Source: Streptomyces sp. NBC_01591 (GTDB lineage: Bacteria; Actinomycetota; Actinomycetes; Streptomycetales; Streptomycetaceae). From it: DNA of 64,000 nucleotides. Under the pieces are notes generated by a model. It saw nothing but the letters and a program-made list of their open reading frames with translations, searched no databases and had not been told where the DNA came from. How positions within the stretch are numbered: the first letter of the stretch is position 1; each line of letters begins with the position of its first letter. Of this stretch, positions 35,071 to 43,465 are shown piece by piece. The position numbers and the translations under genes are program-made. The DNA lies in contig NZ_CP109327.1 in assembly GCF_035918155.1 (NCBI RefSeq), forward strand, positions 3,348,001 to 3,412,000, read 5' to 3'.

Positions 35071-36590
35071 TCAGCCGGGGTTCGGTAGGGCCTGGAGCCG
35101 GTCCATGGCGCTGGTGATCACGGATGTCCAGGGCCATCGGGCGGCCAGGCGGAGCCAGCGGCGGCGGCCGGTGTTCACGAGCTGGGCGGCGGCGGAAAAC
35201 AAGCGGAGGCGGAGGCGCTTCGGCTCCCAACGGCGGGTTTCGCCTGTCAGGGCGAGCATCGGCATCCAGGCGAGGAGGTCGAGCGCGATGGAGACGATCT
35301 CCAGCCAGATCCGGTTCTGGGCTGTGTCGTGCAGGGGCAGGTTGCGCAGGCCGGTATCGCGGGCGTTTCGGATGCGGTCCTCGCAGCGGGCCCGCCTGCG
35401 GTGACGCAGTTCGAGGTCGGCGAGCTGGCCGCCCTTTGTGTTGGTCGCGAAGCAGGTCAGTCGCAGCCCGTCAACGTCGGTGAAGCGCAACTGGGCGCCG
35501 GGGTGTGGCCGTTCCTTGCGGACGATCAGCCGCATGCCCTTGGGCCAGGTGCTCAGGTCGGGCATGTCGGTGATCTCTGCGACCCAGGCGCCGGGCCGTT
35601 CGGTGCCGTCGGAGTCGTAGGCTGGTGTCCAGGCCCGTTTCGGGATCTTCAGCACAGCCTGGTGGATGGCGTCGGTGATGGTCATTCCGACCGAGTAGGA
35701 CAGCCACCGGCCGCGGCGGGAGAGCCAGTCGAGGAAGGCGTGGGTGCCGCCGGCGGAGTCGGTGCGGACCAGCGTCTGCCGTCCCCGCCGCAGGTGTTTG
35801 GGCAGTTGGGCCAGGGCGAGGCGGGTGGTTTCGATGTGATCGCTCGCGGTGTTGGAGCCTGCGTTGCCAGGCCGCAGCAGCGCGGCCACCGGTTCCCCGG
35901 AACCGGCCTGGCCGTGGTCGACGAACGCAACGAGCGGATGGTGACCGAAGGTCTTCTTCCAGGTCGCGGTGGCGTCCTGCTTCTCGGAGTGCGCAAGCAC
36001 CAGCACGCCGTCGATGTCCACGATCACGCTGCCACCGGCGGCCGGATTGTCTTCACCGGCCAACTCCCATACTCGCGTGCGCACTTCGGCTCGTGCCGCG
36101 CGGATCGCGGTGAGCGCCTTCGGCCCGGCCGCGGCGAGCGCGTCGATGAGCCGGGAGACCGTGGGGTCCGATGCCACTGGACCGAACACGTCGGCCTCGG
36201 CCCGCAGCATGGCGACATCAGCGAGGCAGTCCCCGCCCAGAGCCGTCGCGAGTGCGATATCCAGCAGGACCTTGCCCGGATCATGCATCGTCCGCGGCTT
36301 GCGCCAGGGCGCCAGCGCCGCCGATATCGCATCGTCCAGGCCCAACGTGCGGACCGTCTCGACCAGCAGCACCGCCCCGGCCTGCGAGACCGCCCCTCTG
36401 CCGCCGCCCTCGACGCGGACACGTGGGTACAACCCGATACGCTTACTCACCTGGAGAGTGCTTCTTTCCGTGCAGCCAACAGGACCCTAGACAAGTCCCA
36501 TCGTTGCAGGTCAGAAGCACTCTCTGCTTATTTGATCAAGGCATGGACGAGCACGCTCATGAAAGCGCGAGGTTAGCTCCTGCTGCCAGA
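34990..36590 (-). mobile_element. IS1380-family insertion sequence (ends approximate)
   Basis: A complete-looking transposase gene with non-coding flanks. A perfect 12-bp inverted repeat, GAGAGTGCTTCT at 36454-36465 and AGAAGCACTCTC at 36513-36524, lies between the transposase start and the presumed right end. It is more likely a leader hairpin or subterminal site than the terminal repeat. I could not identify terminal inverted repeats or a target duplication by eye, so the limits are estimates. A decayed fragment of a related element is at 43880-44130. Confidence 0.6.
35071..36450 (-). CDS. IS1380 family transposase
   Basis: A 459-residue DDE transposase. Family features include the N-terminal LYPRVRVEGGGRGAVSQAGAVLLVE, then DPGKVLLDIALATALGGDCLADVAMLRAE, the first acidic residue in SVIVDIDGVLVLAHSEKQDA, the second in LVRTDSAGGTHAFLDWL, and the third region HRRRARCEDRIRNARDTGLRNLP. 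Length is right for IS1380. No frameshift or internal stop was seen, so the enzyme may be active. It interrupts the space between cassette A and a decayed host gene. Confidence 0.92.
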   Translation of the reverse strand: MSKRIGLYPRVRVEGGGRGAVSQAGAVLLVETVRTLGLDDAISAALAPWRKPRTMHDPGKVLLDIALATALGGDCLADVAMLRAEADVFGPVASDPTVSRLIDALAAAGPKALTAIRAARAEVRTRVWELAGEDNPAAGGSVIVDIDGVLVLAHSEKQDATATWKKTFGHHPLVAFVDHGQAGSGEPVAALLRPGNAGSNTASDHIETTRLALAQLPKHLRRGRQTLVRTDSAGGTHAFLDWLSRRGRWLSYSVGMTITDAIHQAVLKIPKRAWTPAYDSDGTERPGAWVAEITDMPDLSTWPKGMRLIVRKERPHPGAQLRFTDVDGLRLTCFATNTKGGQLADLELRHRRRARCEDRIRNARDTGLRNLPLHDTAQNRIWLEIVSIALDLLAWMPMLALTGETRRWEPKRLRLRLFSAAAQLVNTGRRRWLRLAARWPWTSVITSAMDRLQALPNPG

Positions 36591-36612
36591 GAGGCTCTCC
36601 ACAGTGGACGGG

Positions 36613-37119
36613 ATGGCTGATCACACAGACCACGGCGTCGACCCGCAGACCCACCTCGACCTGCCGGCGTGGCTGACCGAACGCGCCCAGAGCTTCGAGC
36701 AATAGGCCGAGGACACCAACACCCCCGGGACATGGGACATCTCCCCGTAGTCCCTGGACGCGTTGGAAGACCCCATCCGCAGCCAGCACGACAGCGACGC
36801 GGAGACCCTCACAGCACGACGCGACGCATTCCTTCAAGGGGCATGCTGGTACATGGGGGAAGTGGTTTGCCGCACCCAGGGGGCGGTGTGAAAGTTCGAG
36901 CTGTTCGCCGTGAAGGGCGCCGACCCGCCATCCCTGTTCCGGGAGGCGGATCCGCCAGGGGCCATCGACAACCCCTGCGTGAGGATGCCCGGAGGGGACA
37001 CAGAGGAGGCCATCTACACAATGGGCGCCGTGCACGGACTGTTCCGCACCGGAGACGAGCTGGGCAACCCCATCGAGCAGCACCTCTCCGGCGTACTGGG
37101 CGACTGCGACGAGGAGTAG
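36613..37119 (+). pseudogene. Decayed conserved hypothetical gene with three in-frame stop codons
   Basis: Reading from the ATG at 36613 gives MADHTDHGVDPQTHLDLPAW... with TAG at 36703-36705, TAG at 36748-36750 and TGA at 36889-36891, then an open frame to the TAG at 37117-37119 (168 codons in all). The frame is never shifted and the sense between stops has protein character (GDTEEAIYTMGAVHGLFRTGDEL, NPIEQHLSGVLGDCDEE). I believe intact versions of this acidic protein occur in other Streptomyces, but the function is unknown. Single-base changes explain each stop (for example Trp TGG to TGA before KFELF). Confidence 0.8.
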
Positions 37120-37215
37120 CCGGGGGTACCGCCGCGATCGTGGCCGGTGAGGTGGATGCGCACGACGACGGATGCGTCGGTACCGGGTACCGGCGCCTCG
37201 TGGCTCCAGGGCGCC

Positions 37216-37500
37216 CACGAGCCCAAGAGTAAGGGGCAAGATCTAATTTGACCCCTGTCGCGAGACGGTCCGCCGCTTGTACGTTGGTCGTAGGACCGCG
37301 ACGTGCCGCGCGGGCGGCGACAGCCCCCGATCGTGAACGCGGCATGGCAGTCGCGTTGCGGCCCGCCCGCACCCTTGAGCAGCGCGGACACCCGGCCCTA
37401 CGGTCGAACCACGACGAGGAACACACGGCCGTGTGCCCGAGTGGTTCAGGGGCTCGACTGCAACTCGAGTTACACCGGTTCGAATCCGGTCACGGCCTCC
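37216..37500. repeat. Copy 2 of the 285-bp duplication (dead MFS start, spacer, tRNA-Cys)
   Basis: Partner of 30511-30795, offset 6705 bp. The position of the MFS ATG is GTG here (37216-37218, minus strand), and the downstream codons (GALEPRG) soon lose similarity to the transporter, so only the start of that gene was copied or survives. Confidence 0.85.
37427..37498 (+). tRNA. tRNA-Cys (GCA), copy 2
   Basis: Identical in all 72 positions to the tRNA at 30722-30793, including anticodon GCA in loop CTGCAAC and discriminator T73. A strong intrinsic terminator follows at 37508-37559. Confidence 0.92.
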
Positions 37501-37507
37501 ACGCAAT

Positions 37508-37559
37508 ACGCCCGCCCAGCACGCGTCATCTGTCGCGCCGGGCGGGCGTCTGCGTTTTT
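37508..37559 (+). terminator. Intrinsic terminator after tRNA-Cys copy 2
   Basis: A perfect 10-bp GC-rich stem (ACGCCCGCCC with GGGCGGGCGT, 37508-37517 and 37540-37549) is followed within 5 nt by TTTTT (37555-37559): a classical Rho-independent terminator. Confidence 0.9.
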
Positions 37560-37787
37560 CAGGAACACCCCTGGGCCTTGAGCGCGGACGGTGCGAAACC
37601 GTTGATGAATTGCTTCAGCGCTTCGCGGCGATCGACGACGTCTTCGGGTACCGGCTCGGATTCACCGAGTTCGACAAGGACGGGGTACTTCCGCGGGGAA
37701 CCCTGATCTGCACCGGGTCCCCACATACGAAAGGCGACCACCCTGCGCACGGCGCGGGCAGTCGCCTTCTCTCGTACGGTCCGGAGA
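37560..37787 (-). other. Short gap with a doubtful 63-residue ORF
   Basis: A minus-strand ORF at 37559-37750 (MRRVVAFRMWGPGADQGSPR to LKQFINGFAPSALKAQGCS) has fairly protein-like composition but no recognisable ribosome-binding site, overlaps the tRNA terminator and matches nothing I know. It may be the tail of a decayed gene. I do not call it a gene. Confidence 0.25.
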
Positions 37788-38303
37788 TCAGGAGGCGATC
37801 GTCGTCTCTGCCTTGAGCGCTTCCTTCACCATTTCCCGCAGGTGTGCCTCGTCCTCCTTGCTGAGCGAGGTCTGGACGAGCTGGCCGCCGAACTTAACGA
37901 TCTCGGGGACGACCTTGTCGCGGGCGGACGTCCTGACGAGCACGAAGACGGCGGCGGCGCCGGGCCGGAGATTGGCGCTCAGCTCCTTCATGAAGTCGTC
38001 GTTGACACCGGTGTCGACGGCGGACCCTCCGGCGGCGCCGGCCGCGGCGCCCACCGCGGCACCGAGGAACGGCACGAGGAAGAGCAGCCCGATGACGCTC
38101 CCCCACAGCGCGCCGCCCGCGGCTCCGGTACCCACGTGGTTGACGGCCTGATGCAGCTTGATCTTGCCGTCCTTCTCACGCCGTTCGACGACAACGACGT
38201 CCTCCAGCTCGACGAGGTGCTCACGGTTCATGGACAGCAGCTTGTCCCGGACCTGGTCGGCGGTGGCGAGATCGTCGTAGGCGATGACGAACAGATTACT
38301 CAT
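37788..38303 (-). CDS. DUF1269-type membrane protein
   Basis: A 171-residue protein: MSNLFVIAYDDLATADQVRDKLLSM, a soluble ferredoxin-like N-terminal part; a Gly/Ala-rich membrane hairpin at about residues 60-95 (AAGGALWGSVIGLLFLVPFL then GAAVGAAAGAAGG); and a C-terminal helical part (RTSARDKVVPEIVKFGGQLVQTSL). This is the usual architecture of DUF1269/DUF6325 proteins, common in actinobacteria, sometimes linked to stress but without a defined function. The ATG at 38301-38303 has GAGGAGTCAG upstream. It is a single gene between the second tRNA and the duplicated kinase fragment. Confidence 0.85.
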   Translation of the reverse strand: MSNLFVIAYDDLATADQVRDKLLSMNREHLVELEDVVVVERREKDGKIKLHQAVNHVGTGAAGGALWGSVIGLLFLVPFLGAAVGAAAGAAGGSAVDTGVNDDFMKELSANLRPGAAAVFVLVRTSARDKVVPEIVKFGGQLVQTSLSKEDEAHLREMVKEALKAETTIAS

Positions 38304-38401
38304 GCGGCTGACTCCTCCTCGTGGTGCTTTACCGCACCAACCATAGAGGAACTATTGGTAAATAAGACATTAGGCTCGAATGTATCGGCCCGCCAGCCTC
38401 C

Positions 38402-38717
38402 TCAGCTTTCCGCCGCTCCCACCACCCGCGCCCGGCCGAGCTCCGCGAGGACCGCGTCGACCGTCTGCTCCACGGTCTGCCCGGTCGTGTCCAGCCAGAG
38501 CCCGATCCGCGGCGTCTCCTCCCGCAGCACCCGGTCCAGCGCCTCGACCGTCCACCCGGCCCCGTAACCACTCTTGCCCCGCCCCGCCTCCCGCTCGGCA
38601 ACGGCCCGCGGCTCGGGCGCGAGCACGACGACGTACAACGGCCGGGTCCGCACGAGACCGACGTAGCCGGCCAACTCCTCCCCCAGCACCACGTCCTGCA
38701 CCACAACGGTCCAGACC
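38402..38717 (-). pseudogene. 3' fragment of a P-loop kinase gene (direct repeat of 41743-42324)
   Basis: This fragment encodes VVVQDVVLGEELAGYVGLVR through TVEALDRVLREETPRIGLWLD to the stop. It corresponds to the last about 105 residues of the intact kinase at 41743-42324, with only scattered base differences over more than 300 bp. The part with the ATP-binding P-loop is missing. It is joined out of frame to an unrelated coding fragment at 38718, so no functional kinase can be made. Confidence 0.85.
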
Positions 38718-38871
38718 TTGCCCACACGGCGAGCGCGAAACGATCCATGATGCGGGTGCCCCGGTACTGCGCGCCGTCCTTCGGCGCGGCATCCTTCCCC
38801 AGCCTGAGGTACCAGTCCGCATCGGCGAAGGGGTCGGCGTCCACGTTCAGTACGTCCCCGACGACGGACAA
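38718..38871 (-). pseudogene. Short fragment of an unidentified gene fused to the kinase fragment
   Basis: The minus strand reads MSVVGDVLNVDADPFADADW and YLRLGKDAAPKDGAQYRGTR then IMDRFALAVWAR, with GC-rich third positions typical of real coding. It stops making sense at the junction with the kinase fragment (about 38718) and at the junction with the DUF6571-like remnant (about 38880). I do not recognise the parent gene. Confidence 0.45.
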
Positions 38872-38879
38872 CGCGGGGC

Positions 38880-40834
38880 GCTCGTCGACCTACAACAACC
38901 CGCCATCGGGCATCACCACCGATCCCGACGGAGTCCTCAGCCACCGCGTCCACCCCGACCACCGGTCCAAGGACAGCACCGAACCCATCGCGACCGAAGC
39001 GCAGTTCGACGCGCTGCGCAGCAAGCTCGAAGGCATCCTGAAGCGCGCCAACGAGGCCGACGAACTCTGCGCCTGGGGTCTGCGGGCGCTGATCCGGAAC
39101 CACCCCAACGACTTCGGCAGCACCGACCTCGGCGGTGTCGCCGACGCCAAGAAGATGCGCGCCGAGGAGAAGCAGCAGACAGAGAACGGCCGCGAGGCCG
39201 CCAAGCTCTACGCCCGGTGGGAGCACCTCGACGACAACGAGCGCGAACGGCTCCTCACGCTCGTCGAGGGCGGGAAGGACTCGCCGGCGTTCTCCGCCGA
39301 GCTCATGCAGAACGTCAGCTACAACGGCCGCGACGGCCAGGAGGCGGTGCTGCTGCTCGCGGGCAGCCTGGAGGGCGGCGGCCGCGACGGCCAGGTCTCG
39401 GGCACCGACGCCCGCCTCTACAAGGCGCTGTCCGGCAGCCTCGCCACCGCCACCGGCCCCGACTCCCCGATCGGCTCGCCCGGCGGCGTCACCTCCGCCT
39501 GGACCGACCGGCTCATCGCCACGGCCCGCGACGGCAACGGCCTGCCCGACCGGCACCCCGGGGCGCTCAAGGGCGGGGCTGCGGGCTGGAACGTCCTCAC
39601 TCACCTGATGGCCGCCGACGCCGGAGACGACGCCGTGTACGACCCCAACAAGGAGGGTTCCTCGCCCTGGAAGAAGGACCAGGGCGACCCGGTCTACGGC
39701 GAGGCATTCCTGACCGAGGTCGGCGACTCCATCCGGGAGTGGGAGACCAACGACAAGGACGCGTACGACGGCGTCATGAAGAACTGGCAGGGCACGCAGG
39801 AGGACCCGATGAAGGGTCTGCTAAACGCCATGAGCCGCAACCCGTCCGCCGCCACCCACTACTTCGACCCGAACACCACCGACAATCTGAAGTACTTCCT
39901 GGAGGACCGGGACTGGCCGGGCGGCGACGTCGAGAGCAAGATGCCGACAGAGACCCAGTACACCTCGGCCCGCGCCGAGCTCGGCCTCGCGCTCGAGTCC
40001 GCGGCCACCGGCCGCATGCCCGGTTCACCAATGCACCCGGTGCCCGCTCACCACGACGGCGCCGAGACCGCGATCTTCGAGCGGGTGATGGGCGAGTACA
40101 CGGAGGCGCTCAACAAGGACCAGAGCGCCGTCCCCGTCTCCATGCGCCTGCCCATGGCCGACATGATTGCCGACTACGGCTCCGACGTGCACCAGATCCT
40201 CGGCAAGAAGATGGACGGGCCCACCGACTTCAACCAGCTCGAGATCGACCGGGGCGACCTCACCCGGATCATCCGCGCCACAGCCGAGGACCCCAACGCC
40301 TACAAGATCATCCACACCTCCCAGAGCGTGGTAACCGGCGAGGGGCTCGACCGCTTCCAGGCTGACTCCTTCCGCAAGGAGGACCCGGAGCTGCGGGCTT
40401 GGGTCAAGTAGTCCGCCTCGGTGCTCGGTCACCTCGACGGCGTGCGCGGCGACGTCATCTACGACCTGGGCCAGGCGGAGAAGGACGCCAACAACTGGAA
40501 CAGGATGGTCAACTACCACATCTACGGTGGGCTACTGACTCCCATCCCCATCGTCGGCGACGGGGTCCAGCGCGCGGTGGACTGGGGACTGAACGCGTAC
40601 GTGAGCGACGAGAACGCCAAGGTCGACGCCGAGACCCGCAACAACATGATCAAGCATTACGACTACGGTCAGAAGCAGATGTACGGGATGTTGCGCGGGA
40701 TGGCGACGCATCGCGGGCTCACGGAGAAGGAGTTGGACGCGAGCCCTGGCGAGTACGAGGATCACCTCCAGGCGATCGCCGAGCAGTGGTACCAGAGCGG
40801 CATGGGGGACGCCGACAAGTGGATGGGACAGTAA
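38880..40834 (+). pseudogene. DUF6571-like gene, cassette copy B: 5'-truncated with in-frame TAG
   Basis: The frame runs from the junction at about 38880 (TYNNPPSGITTDPDG) through ATEAQFDALRSKLEGILKRA, then GLLNAMSRNPSAATHYFDPN and FLEDRDWPGGD, and ALESAATGRMPG, to a TAG at 40409-40411. It then continues in the same frame (SASVLGHLDGVRGDVIYDLG) to 40834. The motif order matches copies A and C, but sequence similarity is low, so this is a distant paralogue. The WXG-like N-terminal part is missing and its small partner gene is absent. The C-terminal hydrophobic hairpin is short (GGLLTPIPIVGDGVQRAVDW). The downstream ORF from 40421 alone could still be translated (138 residues). Confidence 0.75.
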
Positions 40835-40837
40835 CCG

Positions 40838-41410
40838 ATGGACAAGAAGTGGCTGCCGCTGACCGTCGTGCTCGGCGTCGCCGGGGTGGCCGTCGTGACG
40901 GCGAGCCTCTGGCCTGACGGCGAGGAGAAGCCGCCGCTGCCGCAGAGTCTCTGCCACGGAGCGCTCAGCCGTGAGACGGCGGAACTGATCGACGACGGCA
41001 AGGGGGGCGAGGTCAGCGCGGAGGAGTCGGAGAGGAAAGGCAAGGGCGACTACGCGGTGTTCAAAGCGTGCCACGTGCTGCGCGCCAACCCGGACAGCAA
41101 CTACCCCCGCGGGATCTTCAACCTGATCATCGAGGACACCCGGAACGACTCCGGGCCCAGGAAGGACTCCGTCCCCCTCGGCCCCGGATTCACGGGCTGG
41201 GTGCTCCCCGAGGAGGCCAGAGCCACGCTGCCCGCCGGCTGCGCCGCCCGCATGGGCTCGACGGCCCCGTACATCACCGTCACGCTCATCACCCCCTCGC
41301 AGGCGGAGGAGAAGGGCCTCGTCGACCGAGACACGGCGCTCCGCAACAGCGCGGCCGTGGTGCGGGAAGCCGCTGCCAATCTGGCCAAGCAGTACGACTG
41401 CGAGGCGTAG
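40838..41410 (+). CDS. Membrane-anchored extracytoplasmic protein, third gene of cassette copy B
   Basis: A 190-residue protein with a single N-terminal helix (KKWLPLTVVLGVAGVAVVTASLW) and an exported domain. The domain begins LPQSLCHGALSRETAELIDDG and contains three Cys (LCHG, KACHVL, AGCAAR) plus a final one in YDCEA. The arrangement of an anchor plus a small Cys-containing domain corresponds to the third genes of copies A and C. It lies 3 bp after the DUF6571-like remnant, so it was once translationally coupled to it. The gene itself is intact. Function unknown. Confidence 0.75.
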   Translation: MDKKWLPLTVVLGVAGVAVVTASLWPDGEEKPPLPQSLCHGALSRETAELIDDGKGGEVSAEESERKGKGDYAVFKACHVLRANPDSNYPRGIFNLIIEDTRNDSGPRKDSVPLGPGFTGWVLPEEARATLPAGCAARMGSTAPYITVTLITPSQAEEKGLVDRDTALRNSAAVVREAAANLAKQYDCEA

Positions 41411-41742
41411 GACCGACGTCAGCGGGGGCAGTCGTCGTCCACGGGCCCCCGCTGGACGTCGGCGCGGTGGCCGGCCTGGCGGAAGAGTGCTTCGTCGGGG
41501 TGGAGGCGCACTCGGGTGTGGCGCCAGGCCGTGTCGAAGGAGAGGCCGCCGGGGCGGGCGTATGCCAGGTGCCAGGCGTGCTGGCTGGTGCGGGGCAAGC
41601 AGACAGCCACGGCGTGGCAGGCCGTGCCGATGCCCAGACCTGTCCAGCGGCAGCCGCATGGTCCAGGTCTCATGTACGTCCGGAACACCGAACCCCTGGC
41701 GAATCACCGGCCGTCAGCGCAGTCGCCGCATCAAGCAGGACC
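41411..41742. other. Gap with a doubtful minus-strand ORF
   Basis: A minus-strand ORF at 41419-41688 (89 residues, ending RVRLHPDEALFRQAGHRADV then QRGPVDDDCPR) has no clear ribosome-binding site and no family I know; it may be a remnant. A GC-rich inverted repeat (GCGGGGGC near 41422 with GCCCCCGC near 41445) could terminate the upstream gene. Confidence 0.3.
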
Positions 41743-42324
41743 TCAGTCCGGCTCCGCCGCTCCCGCCACCTGTGCCCGTTCGAGCTCCGCGAGGACCGTG
41801 TCGACCGTCTGCTCCACGGTCTGCCCGGTCGTGTCCAGCCAGAGCCCGATCCGCGGCGTCTCCTCCCGCAGCACCCGGTCCAGCGCCTCGACCGTCCACC
41901 CGGCCCCGTAACCACTCTTGCCCCGCCCCGCCTCCCGCTCGGCAACGGCCCGCGGCTCGGGCGCGAGCACGACGACGTACAACGGCTGGGTCCGCACGAG
42001 ATCGACGTACCCGGCCAACTCCTCCCCCAGCACCACGTCCTGCACCACCGCGGTCCATCCCTCACCCGCGTACGCATCGGCCGTCATCGCGGACAACCGG
42101 TACCGGAGCCGGAGCTGCGCAGCAGCCTCCTCGTACGCCCCCGGCACCATCTCGGCCCGCCCCGACACCACCATCCGCCGGAAGACATCCCCCCGCACAT
42201 GAACCGCCCGCGGCAGCCGCTCGGCGAGGGCCTGGGCAACGGTGGACTTCCCGGAGGCCATCACACCGGTGATGAGGACGACGGCGGGGCCGGGATCAGC
42301 AGCTCGCAACACGCTCGCGGTCAT
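41743..42324 (-). CDS. P-loop kinase (AAA-type small-molecule kinase)
   Basis: A 193-residue kinase of the shikimate/gluconate-kinase-like type. Walker A is ITGVMASGKSTVAQAL at about residues 18-33, followed by RAVHVRGDVFRRMVV, a substrate-binding-like region, and VVLAPEPRAVAEREAGRGKS, a lid-like region. TVEALDRVLREETPRIGLWLDTTG follows. The ATG at 42324 overlaps the stop of the DUF397 gene as ATGA, so the two are coupled. Substrate unknown: it might phosphorylate a nucleoside, a sugar or an antibiotic. The 3' 310 bp are duplicated at 38402-38717. Confidence 0.85.
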   Translation of the reverse strand: MTASVLRAADPGPAVVLITGVMASGKSTVAQALAERLPRAVHVRGDVFRRMVVSGRAEMVPGAYEEAAAQLRLRYRLSAMTADAYAGEGWTAVVQDVVLGEELAGYVDLVRTQPLYVVVLAPEPRAVAEREAGRGKSGYGAGWTVEALDRVLREETPRIGLWLDTTGQTVEQTVDTVLAELERAQVAGAAEPD

Positions 42325-42569
42325 CCCGCGACGGCGCCCGTCAGGAAGGCGGTCCAGGCGGCAGGGGCGACGGCGAAGGCTGGCCCGTCGACGACCTTGG
42401 AGTCGCGGACATGGACGGTGTGGGGGCAGGTGGCCACCTCGACACAGGCCTCGCCCTCGTTGCCGCTGTAGCTGGACTTGCGCCAGTCGTAGGCGACCTC
42501 GACGCAGGCGCCGCCCTCGTTGTTGCTGTAGCTGGACTTGAACCAGAAGAGCTCGGGCCCGTTGGTCAC
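42321..42569 (-). CDS. DUF397 protein with internal duplication
   Basis: An 82-residue DUF397 protein, a family almost always paired with an XRE/DUF5753 regulator, as here. The typical motif appears twice: KSSYSNNEGGACVEVA at about residues 11-26 and KSSYSGNEGEACVEVA at about 31-46, then HVRDSKVVDGPAFAVAPAAWTAFL once. Most DUF397 proteins have only one first half, so a segmental duplication within the gene is evident. The GTG at 42569 overlaps the regulator stop as GTGA and its own stop overlaps the kinase ATG. DUF397 partners are thought to be antagonists or effectors of the regulator. Confidence 0.92.
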   Translation of the reverse strand: MTNGPELFWFKSSYSNNEGGACVEVAYDWRKSSYSGNEGEACVEVATCPHTVHVRDSKVVDGPAFAVAPAAWTAFLTGAVAG

Positions 42570-43381
42570 AGTTGCCTCGCCTTCGTTTCGATGATCTCCG
42601 CCGACTTCCAGGGGTTGAGCGCCTGGGCCCGCAGGATGCCGAAGAGGTCGAACGTATCGCCCACCTGCTCCGGCCTGGAGATCAACCTATCGCCGCCCTG
42701 GCTCTCCGCGAACACCAGATTGCGGCCTTCCGCCGTGCACATCAACTGCATCGGCCCGTTCACTCCCGCGTGCGTGTGCTGATCCGAAGGCATCACCTGC
42801 ACCGTCAGGTGGTTCATCCGCCGCATGCACTCCAGCAGATGCAGCAACTGCTCCTTCAGCACCACCGCGCCGCCGAGCGTCCGGTCCAGGATCGACTCCT
42901 CGATGACGAACCCGACGTACGGCGGAGGCGTACGCATCAGCACGGCCTGCCGCTCCAGCCGCGCCTCGACGTGCCGGACGATCTCGTCCTCGGTGTACGC
43001 GGGTTTGCGTGCCCGGTACAGGGCGTACGCGTACGCCTCTGTCTGAAGCAGCCCCGGAATCAGCATCGTCTCGTACGCGCTGATGACCCGCGCCTGCCGT
43101 TCCAGCCGCGCCCAGTCCAGGAACTTCGCCGGATACTTCTCCTCGTCGATCAGCTCGATGCACGCCTTCAGCGCACCGCCCGCGACGAAGACCCGGTCCG
43201 CGTCGGCCAGCAGCTCCAGCGACGGAATACGCTCCGCCCGCTCGACCGCCCCCATCAGCGACTCCGAGATCAACAGCTTGTCCGCCGCGTCCTTCTGCGT
43301 GAGCCCGGCCCGCACCCGATGGATACGGATCAGTTCACCCACGAGCCTCCGCACCTGCGACGGCGCATTACTTGTCCCCAC
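42566..43381 (-). CDS. XRE family regulator with DUF5753 domain
   Basis: About 271 residues. The helix-turn-helix is in RVRAGLTQKDAADKLLISESLMGAVERAERIP near residues 25-56. The C-terminal DUF5753 domain has VISAYETMLIPGLLQTEAYAYAL, YVGFVIEESILDRTLGG and HLTVQVMPSDQHTHAGVNGP. These regulators with DUF397 partners are a Streptomyces speciality, often tied to development (BldB/WhiJ-type). Several in-frame GTGs are possible; 43381 follows GGGGAGG at a usable distance, and 43402 is the longest choice. It is the first gene of a three-gene coupled operon with DUF397 and a kinase. Confidence 0.9.
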   Translation of the reverse strand: MGTSNAPSQVRRLVGELIRIHRVRAGLTQKDAADKLLISESLMGAVERAERIPSLELLADADRVFVAGGALKACIELIDEEKYPAKFLDWARLERQARVISAYETMLIPGLLQTEAYAYALYRARKPAYTEDEIVRHVEARLERQAVLMRTPPPYVGFVIEESILDRTLGGAVVLKEQLLHLLECMRRMNHLTVQVMPSDQHTHAGVNGPMQLMCTAEGRNLVFAESQGGDRLISRPEQVGDTFDLFGILRAQALNPWKSAEIIETKARQL

Positions 43382-43465
43382 AGCCACCACCACCCTCCCC
43401 ACATCGCGTCGATGTGGACCGCGTCCTCCTGGTCACGCTACGCAGCCGTCTGGATGCTTGGGGTC

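Noticed and set aside
36511..37239. A 242-codon minus-strand frame containing MPLTLGLVGALEPR at its start
   Set aside because: Only the first residues resemble the MFS start; the rest is the antisense of the triple-stop pseudogene and has no transporter character.
30722..37498. The two tRNA-Cys genes as attL and attR of an integrated element
   Set aside because: The duplication covers the whole tRNA and 208 bp upstream with about 15 percent divergence, and I find no integrase or excisionase gene between the copies.
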